A stretch of 64,000 nt of DNA from assembly GCA_900547475.1 (NCBI GenBank), contig URGW01000012.1:15841-79840 (forward strand), written 5' to 3'. Below are positions 25,816-34,373 of the stretch, one piece after another. This DNA comes from an uncultured Clostridium sp. (lineage in GTDB: Bacteria > Bacillota > Clostridia > Clostridiales > Clostridiaceae). The notes under the pieces are model-generated. The model was not told where the DNA came from, did not search any database, and saw only the letters and a program-made list of their open reading frames with translations. Position 1 is the stretch's first letter; each line of letters starts with the position of its first letter. The translations under genes were made by a program, and so were the position numbers.

Positions 25816-26802
25816 ATGGTGCAAGTAACAGAAAAAGTTAATACTACAAAAAAAATAAAAAAGGAAGTTAAGAAACCTAAAGAAAGAAAAATTACTTGGA
25901 ATAATATTAAGAAACAAAAATGTTTAATAGCAATGTCATTACCATTTGTTATATGGGTAATAATATTTAAGTATCTTCCATTAGCTGGATGGACAATGGC
26001 ATTTCAAGATTATAAACCCCAAAATGGATTTTTAGATCAAACATGGGTTGGATTTAAGCACTTTATAACATTATTTAAGGAAGATCAGTTTTATCAAGCT
26101 CTTCAAAACACTTTAGGAATGAGTATTTTAGGACTGGTATTTGGAACAATAGCTTCAATAACATTTGCATTACTATTAAATGAAATAAGATCTTCTAAAT
26201 TCAAAAGAACAGCACAAACAATTTCTTATCTACCACACTTTATATCCTGGGTTGTTGCAGCAAGTTTAGTTACAAATATGTTATCATCATCAGGAATTGT
26301 TAATGAAATATTAATGAAGTTTAATTTAATAGACAATCCAATACAATTTATGTCTACACCAAGTATGTTTTGGGGAGTAGTTACAGCATCTGATGTATGG
26401 AAGGAAATGGGATGGAATGCAATAATTTATTTAGCAGCAATGACAGCCATAGATCCAGAATTGTATAATGCTGCTAAAGTTGATGGTGCAGGAAGATTTA
26501 GACAAATGTTTAGTATAACATTACCTTCTATAAAAAGTACAGTATTAGTGCTTCTTATAATGAGCATTGGTAATTTAATAAATATAGGATTTGAAAAACA
26601 AATGTTACTTGGTAATCCGATAGTTGCAAGTAAATCATTAGTTATTGATAAGTATGCATTAGACTATGGTATTGGAATGTTTAGATATTCATTTGGTACA
26701 GCAATAGGTATATTTAAATCTGTTGTAGGAATCGTATTAATTTTTATAGCAAATAAAATGTCTAAAAAATTCAATGATGGAGAAGGAAGTTTATTAAGTT
26801 AG
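25816..26802 (+). CDS. Oligosaccharide ABC transporter permease, LplB type
   Basis: A 328-residue permease with a long basic N-terminal extension (about 35 residues) followed by six membrane segments. The YLPLAGW-MAFQDYKP stretch and the C-terminal half are typical of LplB relatives that import complex oligosaccharides. The EAA loop reads AAKVDGAGRFRQ. GGAGG precedes the ATG. The first gene of the putative xyloglucan-oligosaccharide operon. Confidence 0.9.
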   Translation: MVQVTEKVNTTKKIKKEVKKPKERKITWNNIKKQKCLIAMSLPFVIWVIIFKYLPLAGWTMAFQDYKPQNGFLDQTWVGFKHFITLFKEDQFYQALQNTLGMSILGLVFGTIASITFALLLNEIRSSKFKRTAQTISYLPHFISWVVAASLVTNMLSSSGIVNEILMKFNLIDNPIQFMSTPSMFWGVVTASDVWKEMGWNAIIYLAAMTAIDPELYNAAKVDGAGRFRQMFSITLPSIKSTVLVLLIMSIGNLINIGFEKQMLLGNPIVASKSLVIDKYALDYGIGMFRYSFGTAIGIFKSVVGIVLIFIANKMSKKFNDGEGSLLS

Positions 26803-26857
26803 AAATTAAAGATTAGTTTAGATTAATTAATTTATTGGTCTAGGTAAGGAGGAAAAT

Positions 26858-27742
26858 ATGAGAAAGAAAAGAAAGAAAATAGCAGTTTTTGATATAGTAC
26901 TTACAATAATAATGTGTTTCATAATTGTAATAACTTTATATCCATTCCTAAATGTATTAGCAGTTTCATTAAATGATGCAACAGATACAGTAAAAGGTGG
27001 AATATATATATGGCCAAGGGAATTTACCTTAGCAAATTATAAACAAGTATTTTCCGGAAGTAGTAAATTGCCATTAGCATTTTTTAACTCTATTTTAAGA
27101 ACTGTTATTGGGACTATTACAGGAGTTATTGCAACAGCAATGGTTGCTTATACACTAAGTAGAAGAGATTTTATATTTAACAAAGCAGTTACATTATTAT
27201 TTATAATAACAATGTATGTTAGTGGTGGATTAATTCCAGAATTCTTAGTTGTTAAAAATCTAGGGTTAATAAATAATTTTGCTGTATATATTTTACCAGG
27301 GTTAATAAGTGCATTTAATGTAATAGTAATGAGATCATTTATGGATGGTTTACCAGAAGCTCTTTATGAATCAGCTAAAATTGATGGAGCAAATGATTGG
27401 ACAACTTTCTACAAGATAGTAATGCCACTATGTTTACCAGTTATAGCAACAATAGCTTTATTTATAGCAGTTGGGCAATGGAATAGTTGGTTTGATACTT
27501 ACCTTTATGCTAGAGGAAATGCTAGTATGACAACTTTACAATATGAATTAATGAAAATTATTGATAATGCAAGCTCTAATGTGGATGTTAATAATCCATT
27601 ATTACAAAATGCAAGTAAGTCAAATCCACAATCAATTAAGATGGCAATTACAATGGTTGCAACAGTTCCTATACTTTTAGTATATCCATTTGTGCAAAAG
27701 TACTTTGTAACAGGAATGACTTTAGGTGCAGTAAAAAGTTAA
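26858..27742 (+). CDS. Oligosaccharide ABC transporter permease, LplC/YtcP type
   Basis: A 294-residue partner permease with six membrane segments, an EAA loop (SAKIDGANDW) and the family C-terminus TGMTLGAVKS. It lies 55 bases after the LplB-type gene with an AAGGAGG site. Together with the previous protein and the lipoprotein that follows it forms an importer lacking its own ATPase. Confidence 0.9.
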   Translation: MRKKRKKIAVFDIVLTIIMCFIIVITLYPFLNVLAVSLNDATDTVKGGIYIWPREFTLANYKQVFSGSSKLPLAFFNSILRTVIGTITGVIATAMVAYTLSRRDFIFNKAVTLLFIITMYVSGGLIPEFLVVKNLGLINNFAVYILPGLISAFNVIVMRSFMDGLPEALYESAKIDGANDWTTFYKIVMPLCLPVIATIALFIAVGQWNSWFDTYLYARGNASMTTLQYELMKIIDNASSNVDVNNPLLQNASKSNPQSIKMAITMVATVPILLVYPFVQKYFVTGMTLGAVKS

Positions 27743-27747
27743 ATATA

Positions 27748-27770
27748 GGATAATTTATTTTGAATTATCC
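27748..27770 (+). other. Intra-operon stem-loop before the lipoprotein gene
   Basis: GGATAATT (27748-27755) pairs with 27763-27770. There is no T run, so it is more likely an mRNA-processing or stabilising hairpin that raises lipoprotein expression over the permeases than a full terminator. Confidence 0.4.
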
Positions 27771-27818
27771 ATTAAAAAATAATAAAATAAAATTATGTGT
27801 AATTTAGGGGGAGAAAAT

Positions 27819-29495
27819 ATGAAGAAGCGTAGATTATTATCATTAGTTATGGCGATAACTTTAACAGCAACTTGTTTTGTAGGTTGTGGAAAGAAGTCTG
27901 AAGGATCAAGCAGTGATACGCCAATACTTGATGGAATGGATAAAACACCAATTACATTAACATTTTTTAATTGTGATTTAAATGAAGACTGGGATTTTAC
28001 TGATGAGGTTGCAAAGAAAATAACGGAATTAACAGGTGTAACATTAGAGATAACACATCCAGTAGCTGGAGATACACAAGCAATTCCATTGATGATAGCT
28101 AGTGGAGAATACCCAGATTTAATATATGCTAAAGGGGATACAGGTAAACTGATTGATGCTGGAGCTATCATTAAGCTTGATGATATGATAGAAGAAAAGG
28201 GAGATAATTTAAAAGCCTTATATGGAGATCAATTAGATAGACTAAGAGCAAGTGCAGATGATCCTTCTATATATACTGTAGGTACTTATGGAGTTAGTGC
28301 AGAAGTATATGAACCAGGTGGAACATTACAAATTCAACATGATGTACTAAAAGAATTAGGATATCCTGAAATAAATACTATTTATGATTATGAAGAAGCT
28401 ATAAAGGCTTATATAGAAGCTAATCCAACAACTGAAGATGGACAAGAAAGAATAGGTTTATCATTAATGGCAAGTGACTGGAGATGGTTAATTACTACTG
28501 GTAATATAGCATCAGCTGCTTTAGGTATTCCAGATGATGGTCAATTTAAAGTTGATGATGAAACAGGAGAAACTACTTATAAATTTACGTTACCAGAAAT
28601 TAAAGAGTACTTCCAATGGTTAAATCATATGAATGATATTGGATTATTAGACCCTGAATCATTTACTCAAAAAGAAGATACTTATAAAGCTAAGATTTCT
28701 TCAGGAAGAGTGGTAGGTTTATCTGATGCTGCTTGGGATTATAGTGATGCTGAAAAGACATTACTTTCAGAAGGTAAGGCAGGCTCAACTTATGCAAGAT
28801 TACCTGTAACAGTAAGTGAAGAATATAAAGATCAATCTCTTAAGAACTACGGATTTGGTGGAGGTTGGGGAATTGCAATCTCAGAAAGTTGTGAAAACAA
28901 AGAAAGAGCATTTGAATTCCTTGATTGGATGGCATCTGATGAAGCACAAGTATTATTAAACTGGGGTATCGAAGGTGAACATTATACAGTGGAAGATGGT
29001 AAGAGAGTAGTAAAACCAGAAGTTCAAGAACAAAAGAACACAGATCCTGATTTCGGCAAAAAGACAGGTATAGGTGCTTATGTATATCCATTCCCACAAA
29101 GAGGAGTTGGAGCTGTAGATTCAACTGGCAACTCTTATACTACTACTACTATTGATAATGTTATAGCAAATTACAATGAAGCTCAAAAGGAAACATTAGC
29201 TGGATATGGATTGAATGATTTTACAGAAATGTTCCCATCTTCTGAAGAGTTAGGAATCTCTAAACATGGTCAAGTATGGCAATATACTATACCAAGTGAT
29301 AGTGATATAGCTATAATTCAACAAAAATGTGATGATTATATTCAACAAGCAGTAACACAAGCTATTTTAGGAAAACCAGAAGATTTTGATAAGGCATGGG
29401 ATGAAATACAAGCAACATTAAAGAGCTATGGTGTTGATAGCCTAAATGAGCAAATGACTAACTTAACTAAAGAAAGACTTGAATTATGGAATTAA
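27819..29495 (+). CDS. Oligosaccharide-binding lipoprotein, LipO type
   Basis: A large (558-residue) solute-binding lipoprotein. The lipobox cysteine is C23 (FVGC), followed by a Lys/Ser linker and a long two-lobed binding domain. Its size fits LplA/LipO-class receptors for branched or large oligosaccharides rather than the 420-residue CUT1 type seen at 1400. The ATG at 27819 has GGGGGAG upstream; the earlier ATG at 27795 is too far from it. Confidence 0.9.
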   Translation: MKKRRLLSLVMAITLTATCFVGCGKKSEGSSSDTPILDGMDKTPITLTFFNCDLNEDWDFTDEVAKKITELTGVTLEITHPVAGDTQAIPLMIASGEYPDLIYAKGDTGKLIDAGAIIKLDDMIEEKGDNLKALYGDQLDRLRASADDPSIYTVGTYGVSAEVYEPGGTLQIQHDVLKELGYPEINTIYDYEEAIKAYIEANPTTEDGQERIGLSLMASDWRWLITTGNIASAALGIPDDGQFKVDDETGETTYKFTLPEIKEYFQWLNHMNDIGLLDPESFTQKEDTYKAKISSGRVVGLSDAAWDYSDAEKTLLSEGKAGSTYARLPVTVSEEYKDQSLKNYGFGGGWGIAISESCENKERAFEFLDWMASDEAQVLLNWGIEGEHYTVEDGKRVVKPEVQEQKNTDPDFGKKTGIGAYVYPFPQRGVGAVDSTGNSYTTTTIDNVIANYNEAQKETLAGYGLNDFTEMFPSSEELGISKHGQVWQYTIPSDSDIAIIQQKCDDYIQQAVTQAILGKPEDFDKAWDEIQATLKSYGVDSLNEQMTNLTKERLELWN

Positions 29496-29499
29496 TATG

Positions 29500-29527
29500 A
29501 AAAAAGGAGCAGTGATGCTCCTTTTTT
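29500..29527 (+). terminator. Terminator after the lipoprotein gene
   Basis: A 12-bp stem (29500-29511, 29516-29527) with a GTGA tetraloop and a built-in U-tract. The GH31 gene 168 bases downstream must then rely on read-through or its own promoter. Confidence 0.85.
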
Positions 29528-29622
29528 ATATCTTCACTAATTATTCTGTAAATATGGAGAGAATTAGTAAGAGATAAAAATAAAGCACTAATTATTACAA
29601 TAAAATATATAAAATTTTTATG

Positions 29623-29639
29623 GTATACGATTACAGAGG
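29623..29639 (+). promoter_or_regulatory. Motif shared with the yesM upstream region
   Basis: GTATACGATTACAGAGG here and GTATACAATTACAAAGG at 36775-36791 differ at two of 17 positions. Both lie within 60-100 bases upstream of coding starts in the same gene cluster. It may be an activator site or simply a shared -10 region (TATACRAT). Confidence 0.3.
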
Positions 29640-29695
29640 TAACTCTTATAATTAAGTTATAAAGAAATATTATATAAACATAAGGAGTGAAAAAA

Positions 29696-32029
29696 ATGAA
29701 ATTCAGTAATGGATGTTGGTTAAATAAAGATGGAATAGTTAGATATAGTCCACAAGAAGTTTATAGTAGTAAGATAGAGGAAAAACTTTTAACACTTCAT
29801 GCTCCATGTAACAGAATAAATCATAGAGGAGATACTCTTGGAGGACCAGTTATTACTTATAAAATATCTTCTCCAATGAAAAATGTATTAAGAATAAGAT
29901 CGTATCATTATATGGGAACTAAAAATAATGGTCCAGAATTTGAAATATATGAAGATAATAATTTTAAACCAGAAATAGCTGAAAATGACGAAATTATTAC
30001 AGTGAAGTCTGGAGACTTGAAAGTTAATATAAATAAAAATTTCTTTAGTATGGAATTTTTTAATGGAGATAAATTATTAACTAAGAGTGCAAATAGAAGC
30101 TCAGCTTATTATAAAGAAGAGGGCGGGCAATTCTTAAGTAATGAAGGAATTGAAACTTTCATGAGAGACCAATTGTCCTTATCAGTTGGTGAAGCTGTAT
30201 ATGGATTAGGAGAAAGATTTACACCATTTGTTAAAAATGGACAATCTATAGATTGTTGGAATGAAGATGGTGGTACAAGTACAGAACAAAGTTATAAAAA
30301 TGTACCATTTTATATTACAAATAAGGGATATGGAGTATTTGTAAATCATCCAGAAAAAGTATCATTTGAAGTTGGCTCTGAGTTAGTTACAAAGGTACAA
30401 TTTAGTGTTCCAGGAGAAACTTTAGATTACTTTATTATAACTGGAGATGATATGAAGGAAGTTTTAGAAAATTATACTTCATTAACAGGTAAACCAGCAC
30501 TTCCACCAGCATGGTCATTTGGATTATGGCTTACAACTTCATTTACAACTAATTATGATGAAGAAACTGTAACACAATTTGTTGATGGAATGGCAGAAAG
30601 AGATATTCCACTTCATGTATTCCATTTTGATTGTTTCTGGATGAAAGGATTTAATTGGTGTAACTTTGAATGGGATAATGAGGTGTTTCCAGATCCAAAA
30701 GCTATGCTTGAAAGATTAAAAGCAAAAGGGTTAAAAATTTGTGTTTGGATTAATCCATATATAGCTCAAGAATCTTCATTATTTGAAGAAGGTAGAGATA
30801 ATGGATACTTTATAAAAAGACCAAATGGGGATGTATGGCAATGGGATATGTGGCAACCAGGAATGGCTATAGTAGATTTTACTAACCCAGAGGCTTGCAA
30901 ATGGTATGCTGATAAGTTAAGAGATTTAATGGAAATGGGAGTAGATTGTTTCAAAACTGATTTTGGTGAAAGAATACCAGTAGAATGTACTTATTTTGAT
31001 GGTTCTGATCCAGTTAAAATGCATAACTATTATACACAAATGTATAACAAAGTTGTATTTGATGTAGTTAAAGAAGTGAAAGGTGAAAATGAAGCCGTTC
31101 TTTTTGCTAGATCAGCGACAGCTGGTGGACAACAATTCCCTGTACATTGGGGTGGAGATTGTACATCAGAATATGAATCTATGGCAGAAAGCTTAAGAGG
31201 AGGATTATCACTTTGTCTTTCAGGATTTGGTTTCTGGAGCCATGATATTGGTGGATTTGAAAGTACTTCAACACCAGATGTTTATAAGAGATGGGCAGCA
31301 TTTGGACTTTTATCATCACATAGCAGATTACATGGAAGTACTTCTTATAGAGTGCCATGGCTTTATGATGAAGAATCTTGTGAGGTAGTTAAGTTCTTTA
31401 CAAACTTAAAATGTAGTATAATGCCATATCTATTTAAAACAGCAAATGATGCAGCTACAAAGGGAATTCCTACAATGAGAGCTATGATTTTAGAAAATCA
31501 AAATGATCCGGCTTGTAGATATTTAGATAGACAATATATGTTAGGGGATTCAATATTAGTAGCACCAATATTTAATGAAGATGGTATTGCAGAATATTAC
31601 TTACCACATGGAACATGGACAAACTTCATAACTGGAGAAAAGCATGAAGGTGGAAGATGGATAACTGAAAAGCATGGATATTTGAGCATTCCAATGATGA
31701 TTAAAGAAAATAGCATAGTTGCAGTAGGGGCTAATAATACAGTTCCAGACTATGATTTTGGAAAAGATGTTTCTTTAGAAGTATTTGAATTGGTGGATGG
31801 AAAAATAGCTAATGTGGAAGTATTAAATAAAGAAAGAGAAGTAGTATTAAGTGCTACGGCATTAAGAAGTGAAAACACAATTGAATTTAATATTGAAGCT
31901 AAAGATTCATATTCAATAATACTTAGAGGAATTACAGAGGTTTCAAAGGTAGAAGGTGCAAGATTTGAATTAACAGAAAAGGGAGTTAAGTTAATACCAA
32001 CTGCAAATAGAATACTTTGTAATATTTAA
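29696..32029 (+). CDS. GH31 alpha-xylosidase, YicI type
   Basis: A 777-residue cytoplasmic GH31 enzyme. The nucleophile D422 lies in KTDFGERIP, the YicI signature, and the acid/base region follows in HWGGDCTSEY. Such enzymes remove non-reducing alpha-1,6-xylosyl residues from xyloglucan oligosaccharides or isoprimeverose. The ATG at 29696 follows AAGGAG by eight bases; the GTG at 29687 lies inside that site. Its neighbours (GH3, GH95, importer) support xyloglucan as substrate. Confidence 0.9.
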   Translation: MKFSNGCWLNKDGIVRYSPQEVYSSKIEEKLLTLHAPCNRINHRGDTLGGPVITYKISSPMKNVLRIRSYHYMGTKNNGPEFEIYEDNNFKPEIAENDEIITVKSGDLKVNINKNFFSMEFFNGDKLLTKSANRSSAYYKEEGGQFLSNEGIETFMRDQLSLSVGEAVYGLGERFTPFVKNGQSIDCWNEDGGTSTEQSYKNVPFYITNKGYGVFVNHPEKVSFEVGSELVTKVQFSVPGETLDYFIITGDDMKEVLENYTSLTGKPALPPAWSFGLWLTTSFTTNYDEETVTQFVDGMAERDIPLHVFHFDCFWMKGFNWCNFEWDNEVFPDPKAMLERLKAKGLKICVWINPYIAQESSLFEEGRDNGYFIKRPNGDVWQWDMWQPGMAIVDFTNPEACKWYADKLRDLMEMGVDCFKTDFGERIPVECTYFDGSDPVKMHNYYTQMYNKVVFDVVKEVKGENEAVLFARSATAGGQQFPVHWGGDCTSEYESMAESLRGGLSLCLSGFGFWSHDIGGFESTSTPDVYKRWAAFGLLSSHSRLHGSTSYRVPWLYDEESCEVVKFFTNLKCSIMPYLFKTANDAATKGIPTMRAMILENQNDPACRYLDRQYMLGDSILVAPIFNEDGIAEYYLPHGTWTNFITGEKHEGGRWITEKHGYLSIPMMIKENSIVAVGANNTVPDYDFGKDVSLEVFELVDGKIANVEVLNKEREVVLSATALRSENTIEFNIEAKDSYSIILRGITEVSKVEGARFELTEKGVKLIPTANRILCNI

Positions 32030-32128
32030 GTGAAACTCAAAATTTGAAATTTGGTATGTTGAAGGTACACCTTAGTATACTCAGCTACTGAAAGAAGTAG
32101 AGTTTTCTTATAAATATTTCTTACAGAA

Positions 32129-32193
32129 GAGTTAAGGTTTGAGGAGTAAAAATAAAGCTGGGCTGAGCTTTATCCTTAATCTTTAACTCTTAA
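32129..32193 (+). other. Imperfect intergenic hairpin between GH31 and GH3 genes
   Basis: AAGAGTTAA (32129-32137) pairs with 32185-32193 and AAAGC with GCTTT nearer the loop. The interior is irregular, and there is no T run directly after it. It could be an mRNA-stability element or weak attenuator inside the operon. Confidence 0.35.
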
Positions 32194-32226
32194 GTTTTAT
32201 ATAAAAAATTAGGAGGTAGTTTAGGA

Positions 32227-34362
32227 ATGGAAAAAGAAAAAGTAAATTATGAAAAAATAGAAGAAATACTATCAGAGCTTAGATTAGAAGAAAAGGTAGC
32301 GATGGTTCATGCTGCAGGATTATTTAGAAGTGGAAATGTAGAAAGATTAGGAATTCCATCATTATATATGTCAGATGGACCAATGGGAGTAAGAAATGAA
32401 TTTCCTAATGCAAGTTGGGTCCCAGTAGGAAATAGTGATGATTATGTAACCTATTTACCTTCTATTTCTGCCCTTGCTTGCACTTGGAATAGGGAATTAG
32501 CTTATGAGGAAGGGAATGTTTTAGGAAAAGAAGCTAGAGGTCGTGGAAAAGATGTGATTTTAGCTCCGGGAATTAATATAGTTAGAAGTCCATTGGGAGG
32601 AAGAAATTTTGAATATATGTCAGAGGATCCATACTTAACATCACAACTTGCAGTACCTTATATAAAAGGTGTACAAGAAAATGATGTTGCGGCATGTGTA
32701 AAGCATTTTGCAGTTAATAGCCAAGAAACTGAAAGATTAAATGTAGATGTTGTAATTGATGAGAGAGCAGTTAGAGAAATTTATTTACCTGCATTTGAAG
32801 CAGCTGTAAAGGAAGGGAATTCTTACGCTGTAATGTCAGCATATAATAAGCTTTGGGGACTAAATTGCTCTCATAATAAGTGGTTACTTAGAGATGTATT
32901 AGAAAAGGAATGGGGATATGAAGGTGTATTAATATCAGATTGGAGTGCTATTAGTGATACTAAATTAGCTGTAGAAGCAGGAATGGATATTGAAATGTCT
33001 GTAACTGATAATTTTGATGAATATTTCTTTGCTAATCCTTTAATTAAAGCAGTTAAAGAAGGTGAAGTAAAAGAAGAATTAATAGATGAAAAAGTTAGAA
33101 AAATATTAAAGTTGATGTATAGATTAAATATTTTCTCTGAAGATAGAAAAATTGGAGAATATAACAGCTTTGAAAGTAGACAAAAAACTCTTGATATAGC
33201 TAGAGAAGCAGTAGTTTTATTAAAAAATGAAGAAAATGTTTTACCTTTAAGCAAGAAAGTTAAAAAAGTTGCTGTAATAGGACAAAATGCTAATATAAGA
33301 CATTCAGAAGGAGGGGGATCAGCTGAAGTTAAGTCATTATATGAAGTAACACCATTAATGGGAATTAAGATGTTATTAGGTGGAAATACAGAAGTATCTT
33401 ATGCTAAGGGATATACTCATGATTTAAATGAAAGAAGAGCAGTAAATGAAGAGGCTATTGAATTAGCTAAAAATAGTGATATTGTTATTTTTGTTGGTGG
33501 ATTAAAACATACAAAAGAAGATTTTTCATTATTTCAAAATGCACTTCAGTCATCAAAGGAAGAAGATATGATTATAAATATAGATAGTGAAGGTAATGAT
33601 AAAACTGATATGACATTACCATATAATCAAGATGAAATTATAAATAGTTTATTAGAAGTAAATCCAAATACTGTAGTTGTTATAACAGCAGGCTCTCCAG
33701 TTGATATGAGTTCTTGGGCTGATAAGTCTAAGGCATTAGTTACAGTTTCTTATAATGGAATGGAAGGAGGAAGAGCTTTAGCAGAAGTCTTATTTGGAGA
33801 CGTAAATCCTTCAGGAAAATTAACAGTTACAATACCTAAAAAATTAGAGGATTCACCAGCACATAGTATTGGAGAGTTTCCAGGGGGAGAGAAGGTAAGA
33901 TATGATGAAGGTATATTTGTAGGTTATAGACACTTTGTAAGTAACAATGTCGAACCACAATTTGCATTTGGGCATGGACTTTCTTATACAGAATTTAAAT
34001 ATGATGATATAAGAGTAAATGTAATTGAAGAAAATGATGAAATAAACACTGAAGTATCATTTAAATTAACTAATATAGGTAATAGGCAGGGTTCTGAAAT
34101 AGCACAACTTTATGTTAATGATGTTGAAGCAAGCTTAAAAAGACCTACTTTAGAATTAAAAGGATTTGAGAAGATTTCTTTATTGCCAGGTGAAAGTAAA
34201 ATTATAAATATTAAATTTGATAAAAAAGCTTTTGCATTTTATAGTGAAGATGAAAAGTCATGGATAGTAGAACCAGGTGATTTTAATATACTTATTGGTA
34301 GTTCTTGCATTAAAATCAATTTAGAAGAGTGTATTAATATTAAATCAAAATATAAATTTTAA
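32227..34362 (+). CDS. GH3 beta-glucosidase
   Basis: A 711-residue GH3 enzyme with the three-domain layout: barrel, second domain and C-terminal fibronectin-like domain (GHGLSYTEFKYDD onward). The nucleophile is D238 in LISDWSAI and the KHFAVNSQE motif is present. It lacks a signal peptide. In the context of an alpha-xylosidase it would remove the exposed backbone glucose from xyloglucan oligosaccharides. AGGAGG precedes the ATG. Confidence 0.92.
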   Translation: MEKEKVNYEKIEEILSELRLEEKVAMVHAAGLFRSGNVERLGIPSLYMSDGPMGVRNEFPNASWVPVGNSDDYVTYLPSISALACTWNRELAYEEGNVLGKEARGRGKDVILAPGINIVRSPLGGRNFEYMSEDPYLTSQLAVPYIKGVQENDVAACVKHFAVNSQETERLNVDVVIDERAVREIYLPAFEAAVKEGNSYAVMSAYNKLWGLNCSHNKWLLRDVLEKEWGYEGVLISDWSAISDTKLAVEAGMDIEMSVTDNFDEYFFANPLIKAVKEGEVKEELIDEKVRKILKLMYRLNIFSEDRKIGEYNSFESRQKTLDIAREAVVLLKNEENVLPLSKKVKKVAVIGQNANIRHSEGGGSAEVKSLYEVTPLMGIKMLLGGNTEVSYAKGYTHDLNERRAVNEEAIELAKNSDIVIFVGGLKHTKEDFSLFQNALQSSKEEDMIINIDSEGNDKTDMTLPYNQDEIINSLLEVNPNTVVVITAGSPVDMSSWADKSKALVTVSYNGMEGGRALAEVLFGDVNPSGKLTVTIPKKLEDSPAHSIGEFPGGEKVRYDEGIFVGYRHFVSNNVEPQFAFGHGLSYTEFKYDDIRVNVIEENDEINTEVSFKLTNIGNRQGSEIAQLYVNDVEASLKRPTLELKGFEKISLLPGESKIINIKFDKKAFAFYSEDEKSWIVEPGDFNILIGSSCIKINLEECINIKSKYKF

Positions 34363-34373
34363 GGGTAAGAATT

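Noticed and set aside
27795..28171. Minus-strand 138-codon frame across the lipoprotein start
   Set aside because: It is antisense to a clear lipoprotein signal and binding domain, and shows no ribosome-binding site or family resemblance.
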